Assembly (NCBI GenBank): GCA_033557685.1
Contig: JAWQRN010000104.1
Location: 1 to 38,670, forward strand
DNA length: 38,670 nt
Source of the DNA: Sperchopsis tessellata
Lineage: Eukaryota; Arthropoda; Insecta; Coleoptera; Hydrophilidae
Direction of reading: 5' to 3'
The notes beneath the pieces were generated by a model. That model worked only from the letters and a program-made list of their open reading frames with translations. It was not told where the DNA came from and made no database searches. Position 1 is the first letter of the stretch, and each line of letters starts with the position of its first letter. Positions 1 through 10,100 of this stretch are shown here, one piece after another. The position numbers and the translations under genes are program-made.

Positions 1-37
1 ATACATACATACATACATACATACATACATACATACA

Positions 38-73
<36 letters not shown>

Positions 74-77
74 TATA
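1..77. repeat. (ATAC)n/(AT)n microsatellite
   Basis: Sixteen perfect ATAC units (1-64) run into an AT dinucleotide tract to about 76. The array begins at or before the window edge. Confidence 0.98.
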
Positions 78-224
78 GCTTAGATTTTTATTTAAAACAT
101 GAAATAATGTATTGAATTTTAGTTAGTTGTGGAATTAATTGTAAATGCTGTAAACTCTAATATTTTTGTGTTCTTTTCGAGTATGCGGACAGGACAGCCG
201 TAGACATCCATAATTACTTCCCGA

Positions 225-1008
225 AATTGAATTATAAAATAGGAGATATCTCTATGGCACATGTATTGCAGACTACGTGAGTTAACATAGTTGCATCTGT
301 TGCTTGGTAGGCTGCTTGCCAGAGTTAATTAGTTGTGTACTAATACCAAATTTGCAATTGGAAAATTTGTAAAAGTTATTATTTTTCACGAAGTGCCACT
401 TGTGTATTTACAAATGTAAACAATCTTCCGTAACGGCTAAATTGAATGTTGAAATAGGAGATATCACTATCTCCCTGGCACATGTATTGTCTACATGAGT
501 TAACAGAGTTACATCAGTTGTTTTATTAATAGCAGAATGCACTGCAAGTCATTTCAATTTGCAGACCAGTGATTCAGATGTACGTTTCGTGGAAAGCAAC
601 TGTTTTGTCATTGAACCTACATCCTGCAGTCATTAAAACATTGTACTGTGTATTCTACTCCTCGCTCTTATGATATTAGATTCTATGGCAGGCACTTAGC
701 GGGAGTTAATTAATTGTGTACTAATACCAATTAATGAACTCTCACTAACTGTCTACCGCAGAATTTCAGATTATAAGAGCAAGGAGTAGAATGCCCAGTA
801 CACTGCTTCAAAGAGAGCAGGATTCAAGTTCACCGACAAAGTTGTGGCATTCCAGAAAACGTACATCCAAATCACACATCCACAATTTGAAATTAAAAAT
901 CAACAGATGCAACTCTCTTAACTCAAGTAGTACGCAATACATGTGTCAGGGAGATAGAGATATCTCCTATTTTAACATTCAATTTGGCAGCTACGGAAGA
1001 TTATTTAC
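225..1008. mobile_element. Foldback element with ~300-bp inverted arms plus a partial direct copy
   Basis: The segment 416-about 716 (gtaaacaatcttccgta, aggagatatc, catgtattg, gagttaac, ctcttatgat) reappears in reverse complement from 1008 (tacggaagattatttac) back to about 727, at roughly 75-80% identity. The centre near 720 is the motif gtgtactaatacca. A third, internally deleted copy in direct orientation lies at about 225-349. It has the aggagatatctc, catgtattg, gttgcatctgttg and gtgtactaatacca motifs, but lacks about 150 bp of the middle. No transposase is visible. This fits a foldback or MITE-type element. The open frame at 791-1045 lies within the right arm and is not a gene. Confidence 0.75.
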
Positions 1009-1629
1009 ACTTCCCGAAACTATGAATACTTGCTGGAGTCATTAAATATTAGATTGATATATCAGTACATTGCTTAAAGGTCTTATTTAAAAACAAATGT
1101 ATTATCTTGGTACTTTTAAAACAAGGGGAAAGTATTCTAAATCAAAAAAGCGAGATTTGATTTATTTTCAATATACTCCTGGCCAAACCAGAACCCCTAG
1201 CCTTATATTAAGTTACTTCACTGATGTATATGGTTTAGCTGACGTAATATAAAAAGAAATTCTCTGCCGATTTAATTTCAAATTTAATAATCACAAGATC
1301 AACAAATAATAAATTGTAACACAATACTTACCAATTACCTGAAATATTAAAAATTATTAGTTATGCATTTCAAATTAACAAAAATAATATCACATGTAGA
1401 TGATGAAATACCTAAATAGCAAGCGGCAATTTAGAACAAATCGTGGTTCACACAAATGCATTTGAATAGAATTAAATTAACAGTTACTTATACAAAATTT
1501 ATACATTATTTTATTCGTACTAATTTTCACATTAATTATCATTTTTAATTTATCAATTTTTAAAATACCAATAATTAATATGTTTTAAATTTTTATTATT
1601 ACTGCCATATGATTCTGAAAAACAGTATA
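1009..1629. other. AT-rich flank, nothing recognised
   Basis: AT-rich sequence with no coding signal and no repeat that I recognise. Confidence 0.5.
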
Positions 1630-1910
1630 CAGTAAACTCTTGCAATAGCGGCCCTCGGATGTATGGCACATTCGAGGTAAGAGCACATACGCATTTTATA
1701 CTTTTTGATTGCGTTCGCAACAAATAAATAATAAGATACACCGCATATCATAATTAAGGTTAGACGTTTATCAATTTCCTAAGATAACTTAGCAAAGTAA
1801 AGTTAAGGTCGACTAAACCCATTATTATAAAAATCTCTTCAAATAATGGTGTTTTTGAAATAGCGGCACCATCTGATTCCCGAGGGTGCAGCTATTGTAA
1901 GAGTTGACTG
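1630..1910. mobile_element. 281-bp TA-flanked MITE (Tc1/mariner/pogo-type)
   Basis: The left end CAGTAAACTCTTGCAATAGC and the right end (reverse complement) CAGTCAACTCTTACAATAGC match at 18 of 20 positions. Similarity continues through the CCTCGG block. The element is flanked by TA at 1628-1629 and 1911-1912. TA target duplications and CAGT termini are typical of Tc1/mariner and pogo non-autonomous elements. No coding capacity. Confidence 0.82.
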
Positions 1911-1912
1911 TA

Positions 1913-3183
1913 TTACAATTGCTAAATAAATGATAATATTAATTACTTTAACATATAAAACATAATTAAATCAAATGACATAATAATAGGAATTTATTGC
2001 ATGTTTGCTAGTTCACTTAAAAACTGATCTTTTCCTGCATTAATTGCAAAATACCAATGGCTACCATACCTGAGAATTTTTCCTCATCCAGTGTACTAAT
2101 TGGAGTGATCTTTAACGAACACAAGTTAACAATAATCTATAATATATGGGACTTTCTGTTCCCTCCCAGAAGATGGTTAGTACTTAGATTTTTTCTTAGT
2201 TTCAAAATACTGACTAACATTTGGGGTCAAATATTATCATACCTGTACTACCATAAGTTTTATTTTGAATTAAATTGTATTTTATCACAAAAAAATATAG
2301 CTAAATAAACACCTAAAGGAAACATATTTATAGTAAATTCTGTAAAAATTCAACCTCTATTGCAAAATGTTCCGAATTTTTCAATCAATAAGATCACCTA
2401 GATAACAAAAATTAGCAGTTCATCACTTTCTGTGTTTTGCTGTACGTGAAATTTTTTAATATTTACGGCCTCAAAATATTGTAATTAGATGTTTAAGAGT
2501 ATCACCACTGAGATTCTCAATTGAAACTTAGTATGTATTAGTTTTTTGTAAATATTTCATATATATGTTTTTAGAATGGAAACATAAGATAAAGCAATTA
2601 AAATGTAATTCAAAACACATGGCAACCATATTTATGGCTCGATACCAGTATATTAAGATCTGCATTTTTAAAACTCAACAAAAAACACAATATGACTAAA
2701 TTTTTAAATTTTGGAAAACAAAAATTAATGTCAATATAAATCAATTATAAACAGTTTTGTATGAAATATAATATAATTGATATGTTTTATATTTTCTTTG
2801 GTACAGTAAAATTTTTGAGAACAAGATTTAATTGATTATTTTCACTAGTTTAGATATGTTTAGCATATGTATAAAAAAAATAAGTTTTAATAGGATTTAG
2901 TTTTTGAGCTATATTATAATTATAAAAATGAGAAATGGTATCATTTTTACTGCTATACCATCTGTAGTTTGGAAACCTTTTACCGAACGGTAACGCCTGT
3001 TTCTCCATACACTAACACTATAAAACAATATATTATATTTTTATTATAAGCAGTCCAGATTAGTTATTATGCAATAGTATTAAGAAAAAATTTGCATAAA
3101 AATAAGAATTTGAATACTTTTAAATTTAAAATAACAAGCTTATATAATGCAGATCGAAATATATACTATATTGCCCATAATAA
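1913..3183. other. 3' flank of the RS-protein gene
   Basis: Very AT-rich. The open frame at 2057-2308 shows no recognisable protein features. No RNA gene or repeat recognised apart from homopolymer runs. Confidence 0.5.
3040..3045 (-). terminator. Candidate polyadenylation signal AATAAA
   Basis: First canonical AATAAA found on the minus strand past the stop codon, about 850 nt downstream. If used, the 3' UTR would include the 15-bp inverted repeat at 3678-3750 and the 100-bp tandem duplication. Confidence 0.25.
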
Positions 3184-3383
3184 CTAAAAATATTTTACTC
3201 GAGCAATCCCTTGTTAATTTGCCTCTTATTAATATTCATACTATTATTTATAGTGATACAATGACAGAAATTGTTCAATGTCTAAAAAAATATTTTACAC
3301 GAGCAATCCCTTGTTAATTTGCCTCTAATTAATATTCATACTATTATTTATAGTGATACAATGACAGAAATTGTTCAATGTCT
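3184..3383. repeat. Tandem duplication of a 100-bp unit
   Basis: Two adjacent copies with period 100 (gagcaatccc at 3201 and 3301) differ at only a few positions (ctcgag versus cacgag, cttatt versus ctaatt). The near identity implies a recent duplication. It lies past the gene's stop codon, on its 3' side. Confidence 0.92.
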
Positions 3384-3574
3384 CATTTTGATCTACAATT
3401 TTGTCTCAATAAATTTTTCCTAATCTTAATATTTTCACTTGACTTTTTAGGATGTGTATATATCTTTCCACAAAACCCGTGAATATAATTTTAAGCTTTT
3501 TGAGAATCCTTGTAACTTTCGGAAATGCTGTTCCAAACCAATGTAGAATAACTACCAATAGACTATACTAGATT

Positions 3575-3580
3575 TTTAAT
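3575..3580 (-). terminator. Candidate polyadenylation signal ATTAAA
   Basis: ATTAAA on the minus strand about 310 nt past the stop codon. It is the nearest recognisable variant hexamer. A canonical AATAAA (minus strand) occurs further on at 3045-3040. Neither can be chosen from sequence alone. Confidence 0.25.
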
Positions 3581-3677
3581 TGGTATTTTAAAATATGAGC
3601 TAACAATGATTTATACACATTTTGCTTGCTTTACTACTACATAGACAAAAATAGGATAGTCATTATTACACATCACT

Positions 3678-3750
3678 TATGGTTTATAATTGCTTAAATT
3701 AAAAAGTATTAGACTTGATAATTCACATAGAAATACAATTATAAACCATA
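3678..3750. repeat. 15-bp perfect inverted repeat in the putative 3' UTR
   Basis: tatggtttataattg at 3678-3692 pairs perfectly with caattataaaccata at 3736-3750 across a 43-nt loop. It lies about 140 nt past the stop codon, so it could form a stem in the mRNA. No other evidence of function. Confidence 0.6.
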
Positions 3751-3891
3751 CCGATGCAGAATTCAACATTTTTCTCGTTAATGTAGTAAAATGTCAATTC
3801 AAAAATATACCAATTGTAACCTTATCTGCAAATTAATTAATCTCTGATCTTAAAATTAAAGATAATTCCAACAACTCCCAAACAGTTCTAC

Positions 3892-4174
3892 TTAATTAAG
3901 TCGTTGAGTTGCAGGAATTCTCTTTCTGTTCCTCCTCCTGGATGTTGATTGAGTACTTAGCCAATGTTCGTAATGTCTTTCGTTTGCAAGCCAATCTTGA
4001 TACTTATACCACCATTCTTCCCACTTAACATAGTCTTCTAATGTTAAGTCCCTAAGATATCCCAAATCTTTATAGTACTGATAACGAACTCGGACATCAT
4101 CCCAAGCTGCTAATCTAGACTGCCCTGAAGAGATTAATTCTTCTGGATAATGGCCAGCTGGCACTGGAGACAAA
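3892..4174 (-). CDS. Coding exon 6: Trp/Tyr-rich C-terminal module and stop (residues 415-508)
   Basis: The acceptor TTTCTTTTAG is followed by a 283-nt coding stretch that completes Ser415 and ends in TAA at 3894-3892. It encodes SLSPVPAGHYPEELI, then a helical aromatic segment with WDDVRVRYQYYKDLGYL and DYVKWEEWWYKYQDWL, then a basic tail with RRRNRKR that may be a nuclear localisation signal. There are five Trp in about 32 residues (439-470 and just beyond), which is very unusual for an RS protein. If the frame is read through the acceptor into the intron it gives a false signal-peptide-like start (4236-4175). The splice phase shows that part is not coding. Confidence 0.9.
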
Positions 4175-7100
4175 CTAAAAGAAAAAACAGGTACTACTAA
4201 AAATAAACATAAATATAATGCTAGGTAAGTGACCATACAAAAACAAGTAACAAACTTTAACCAATATAGTTTATACTCTAATAACTACTTCCCAATAAGA
4301 TATGATTCACAAATTAAATATGTTTTTCCTTGTATTTAAAAAGCAATTGTCATAAAAACATTAACATTAAGGTTTATAGAATCATAGTTATGATTGTAAG
4401 ACTTTAAAAGTTTCTATAAATAATTATTTACAATTTGCAGAAATTTTAAGATGGGAACTAGATATATACAGTGGAATCCATTTATAATGAACCTTGAGAA
4501 ACCAAGGGAGTTGATTAATTGAATTGTGGATAAATACATGGAATAATTAAACATTCCAAAAACATACTTATTATACAAAACGTTCATTTCAAAACTAGCC
4601 ATTCAGTATAGCTCTGGATCTGAAGTGGATATTTTTTTGAGTGCAAACACGTCAATTTAGATTTCGAGGGCGAAGTTTAAACCAAGTATTGAATAAGCCA
4701 CCTCAACTTTAAAATCTCAAATGGTACTTCCTATCTAGCAAAAAATTTAAATCGGTTCATGCATACACAAGATAGAGTCAAAATTAAATCATATCAATGA
4801 TAATACACTTTACAGGAAATCATTTTATTAATTGTTCAAAATGTGTTCCTTATTAGATATGAAGTGGATACGAATTTGAGCAACACTCGTTAATTCAGAA
4901 AGAAGTTCAAAACTGCTATGAAGTAATTTTTTGTTCACCCACAACTTATCTTCCTGAACAAAAATAAAAACTAAATCGTAATATGCGTTCTTGAAATGAA
5001 GCTAAAATTTTAATAATAAAATTAATTTTATCTTTATCTCACAAAAGTATTAACTGATTTAAAGTTTTTTGCTTGGAAAAATAAATTTTTTATGACCTTT
5101 AAAATAATGCACCATAAGATAGGAAGTACCATTTGAGATTTCAAAATTGGGGAGAATTATTTGATAGTGATTTTGAACTTTCGAAATTCGAGTTTTGAAA
5201 TGACAGCCTTGTATGAACTTTTGAATAAAAAATACACAAATATAAATTAGTTTGCAAAAGTCTTGTTATTTTCATTTGAACACTTTTTATATTTATTATA
5301 AGCGAGTTCTTTATAGGTGGACTCAACTGTACTGATGACATTAATACTAGGCTCCACTACATGTGCAAAATGTCGGACATGCTTTTTTTACAAACATAAA
5401 TATAAATAAAAGTGCTTTAAGCATTTTTATATAAAACTTTGATTACCTACACGAAACAGTTGATACAATTATCAACTAATACTTTTCATATTTAACATTT
5501 CTCTACAAAATATGTGCTATATTTAGAATGGCTCATCATTTTGCCGGTAGGAGACAACCCCGTGTTTGTTTACATATACGTACGTTGCAGAACAAACATT
5601 TTTAATTATTAGATACAACAACCTATGATGCAGAAAAAGATGCCGGAAGTGAAACTATGTGCCAGATACATTTCTACTTATGCACACCGAATTCCACGTA
5701 TGCACTCCGAATATTTACTGCACCATAAGCGTTGTTTTGTATATATGCTTAGAGTCTAGGTGTGGTTGACTACGAGAGATAAGCATCAATATCCGGGCCA
5801 TTCTATATAATCTGACACCGCTGAAGCATAGTAATATTAATTCTCAACATAGTTATATACTATGTGTAGATAAATGTTGTAAATAACGTATCAATTTCGT
5901 CCGATGCAACTTGGATATTGATGCTTACCTCTCGTAGTCAACCAGACCTAGACTCTAAGCATATATACAAAACAATGCTTATGGTGCAGTACGTGTTCGG
6001 AGTGCATAAATGGAACTCGGTATCACTGAAGACGAGTGGAACTCAGAAATGCATCTGGCACAAAGTTTCACTTCCGGCATCATTTTCGGCATCATAGGTT
6101 GTTGTTTGTAATAATTAAAAATATTCGTACTGCAAAGTACGTATATGTAAACAAACACACGGTTGTCTCCTACCGGGGCTATTCTATATAACCTGACACC
6201 GCTGAAGCGTAATAATACATGCTTCATTGTTTATTTAACTTGAAACCAACAAAAAAATAAGTACATATTTATAACACATACTTATGCAACATTGTAAATG
6301 TTTGTATCATTTCAAAGATATTATGTATGTGGGCTAGGATTTATTTTTGATTTATTGATAAATTAATTAATAAATCAAATTTAAAAAAAAAATTATTAAA
6401 CGATTCATCGATTATTTGATTATAAAACTTCCCAAGTGCCATTTATTTTAAAGTATTTAAGATATTTTTAAAAACCTTCCGATATTCTACATTGCAGAAG
6501 AATTAGTGCATAGAACCAGTTACGGTTAATCCAGTGAAAAACCTTGCCCACATAGCAAATTAGAAATTACAACGCATTGATAGTTTTAACTTTCATTAGT
6601 TTCAATGTTGCTTTTCAGAGTTTTGAAGGGCATGGGGAAGAAGAGGAAATGGTCTCTAAAACAAGTCTTAGTCAAGAATGGAAATGCAGAGACGGAGGGC
6701 AAATTAATCGAGGAGGGAATATTTTGTGAAACTGCTAGGGGAGACAAATATTGATGACCATGAGCAGAAAGAGCAGGAGTGGGATGTGGCAAGGAAATAT
6801 CAAGGAGAGTTTCTGAGGACGTTGAGATCGATTCAGATGTGAAAGGCTGCGGGGCACCACCAGAAATGATCAAGTACAAACTCAGTGAAAGGCTGGTAGA
6901 ACAAATAGAGGATGAACAGAGCAGTTTCCAGACAAGTAGGGGCACACAAGATCTCATCTTCTTATTGAGGCAGATCCAAGAGAAAGTACTGAAGCATGCT
7001 AGGGAGGGGTTCTATGCTTCATGGACCTGGAGGAGGCTTTTGATAGAGTGAGACGGGAGGAGGTGCTGAGAGGAAGGGGAGTGAAGGGAAATCTATTAAG

Positions 7101-10100
7101 GGCGGTACGAAGCATATACAATGAAAACAACTGTTATGTAAGAACTTCTACTAAAAAGAAGAATTTTTAGTGAACCATGGACTGAGGTAGGGTGGAGCAC
7201 TGAGCCCTCTGCTTTTTATTGTACTTCTGAATGATGTGCTAAAAGGTGTATGGGAGAACTGAAGCAGGTGCATGTGTGGTATAGGAACTTGAGACGCGGA
7301 ATGTTATTGTACTGGATGGGGAACTGAGAGCAAGAAAGAAGATGGTGAATGTTACAAAGACCTTCGTAGTGCTGGTAGGCAGATCGAGGTGACGATAAAC
7401 AACCAAGCAGGTGCCGTCATATAAATATCTCGGATTGGTGATTGGAGGTGTGAAGAAGATGGAGGGTGACGTGAACAGTAGACAGAAAAGTTCAGCAGGT
7501 CTATTTGGATGCCTTAATGGCAAGTTTTTGAACAGAGGTGAGATAAGTCGGAAAAACAAAGTTGTCTATATACAATGCGATTTACATGCTAACGTTGATG
7601 TATGGTAATGAGTTATAAGTGTTTACAGAGAGTAAGAAGAATAGGATACAGGCTGCAGAGATGAAATTTCTGAGACGGAGAGATGGGGCATATCAACGTG
7701 ATAGAATATGAAATGACATTCGACAGACACTTCAAGTGAGAGAAGTGCAAGAGATGATAGAGGAAGGACAACTTAGGTGGTTTGGACACCTCAGTAGAAT
7801 GGGGACAGACAGGCTACCAAGAAAAATATGGGAGGGTAGAACGCAGGAAGGAAGACCAAGAAGAAGGCCAACAACAACATGGAATGCAGTAGTGACTTGG
7901 TCAATAGTCAATAGGGGCAGTAATTTCAAGCTTGCGAGGAGGATGACGCATAATAGACAGGAATGGCGGATATTTTGTAAAAGAGATAAGGATTAAGGCA
8001 GAAACCATGCATCTACACCCACAAGGGGTAGAAAAGGAGTGGATTATGATAATGATGAGTTTCAATGAACATACCGACATTATGTTAAAATTTTAAAAAA
8101 AAAGAATTCTTGTTTGATAAAAAATCCATATTAATATAGAGTTGTATTTGATAGAAGAGAAACGTGCCACATGAGTTGAAAGGTGACACACTTCATCGGT
8201 TTATATTCAGGTCAACTGATTTGTTGCCTAGATAACAATACCTTCCTAAAAACCACTACGTTTATGAACTATGCGGTTCCTGCAGTTTTATATAATATTA
8301 TAACACATTCTTTTAGAAAATTTATACCATGTATACACCATTTCTATTTAGTTTGGGTAGTAACATTAGATTAAGTTAACCAGTTAAAATTTTACAGCAC
8401 AATGAAGAATTGTGTTATAAGTTCTTCTGTTTTATTTCATAAGAAAAAATAAACAATTATGCCAGTAATATGGCTAGGATTATTTTTCAAATGATCGATA
8501 AAATAATTGATTGAATAAATTTTTATAAATAATCTGTTAGTCACATAACCTCAAATAATCGATTAATTTTAAATCAATTATTTTTTTACAATAGCTAATA
8601 GATTGTAAAATTTAAGGTGTAACTATTTACCAGGCAAAACAATTTAAGAGGCGTAACAGTGAAGAATAAAGATAAAGTTTTAACCGTAAAATTAGTTTGG
8701 GCTCCCGTAAAATGAACGATTTGAACAGTGTCTTAGAATTAGTTATAAAAACCAACAAAAACTTTTATTGAAATTATCCGTTTTTCAAGCTTACATTGAC
8801 TATAAAAAAAATTGTTTTGTCAATTTTAACCTATATTCCAATATTTTTTGATCTTTTAAGATCTACAAAAATTAATTATAAATCTTGTTTAGATAACTTG
8901 TATCATATTTGAAATTAAATTTTACATTCAACTGTAGCGTCATCTATCACTAAGATGCAATGTTTCTAATAAAAGGGATGCGTATGCATTTTATCACTCT
9001 TTCTGTACAAACATTCAAAGTGTAAACAGTTCGTAAAACGTTTCCGACCTGATAAATAAAGTTGTTTAAATAACCAACACTTTAATTATATGCCAGAGAG
9101 AACTCTCAAAATATAAGTACAATCAAGTGAGATCTCTGAAAATATGAGTACAATCAAGTAAAATCTAACACTAGTAAAGAGAAATTAATGTTTATTCAGT
9201 GGTATTATTCAAAAAATTATTGGCAAGAAATTAGTATGAGGACAAAAAAAAAACCGGTTGTAAAATTCCTTTCTTAACCAAAATTGAGAGCAATTTACAA
9301 CTACTTGAAAGGCATTAGAGAAGCAAATTTTAGCATTAGACTGGCTGACCAATATTTATAAAATTCTCATAATATTTTAAAGAAATAAACTTGTGCTTTT
9401 AAACTTTAAAACATCTAATCTGTTATGTTAGATATTAGAAAAGGACAAATTTCCAAAAACTCTTTGAAACAAATATTAGATATGCTGAAATAATACAGAT
9501 GTTATTATATTATTCTAATATTGTGTTTTCCGATGAGTATACATGTTCTACCCATGGCACTACAAACAGAAAATTTATAGTCTAGTACAAAAACCTTCAT
9601 TTAACTACCAAAAATCGAAACCACTAAACTATAGGTTATTCCTTTATTAACGGAACCCTAATTAATTAAAAGTTCATGTAGCTACTACGAAATAACTTTA
9701 GACCTGTTCTTGATATCCATATCATAATTCACAAAATATGGTTCTAACAGGATGTATGCCACTCAAAAATAGCATTTTGTTCACAACCTCTTAGATATCG
9801 CTTTTGAAGATTACTTGATAAGGCAAAAGATATTTTCTCTGGGATTACTTAAAAAATTAATTATGCATCATTGAACCCTCATTTGCAAATATAAACGAAC
9901 TACAAGAGGTGATCATTAGAACTGCCAAGATGTTTCATAATCCATGCTCACTAATGCAAGACGTGTTTTTTATGATTGGGTTGGGTACTGCTCGGTTGCA
10001 AATGGGCGACTATTTGAACAACTTTAACCATTAAAACTATTGCTACAGCTATGAAAGCTTTTTTTTATATTTGCGTTGTATTGAAGTCACCTAAATTACC

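Noticed and set aside
791..1045. 84-codon open frame
   Set aside because: Falls within the right arm of the foldback element; no protein similarity.
2057..2308. 83-codon plus-strand open frame
   Set aside because: No motifs, AT-driven composition, no promoter or splice signals.
3184..3383. CRISPR-like or satellite array
   Set aside because: Only two copies and a eukaryotic context; a simple tandem duplication.
4175..4236. Signal-peptide-like start MVTYLALYLCLFLVV ahead of exon 6
   Set aside because: It is intron read-through. A TTTCTTTTAG acceptor in the right phase joins exon 5 to exon 6 instead.
6586..6957. 123-codon minus-strand open frame
   Set aside because: Antisense to the decayed reverse transcriptase.
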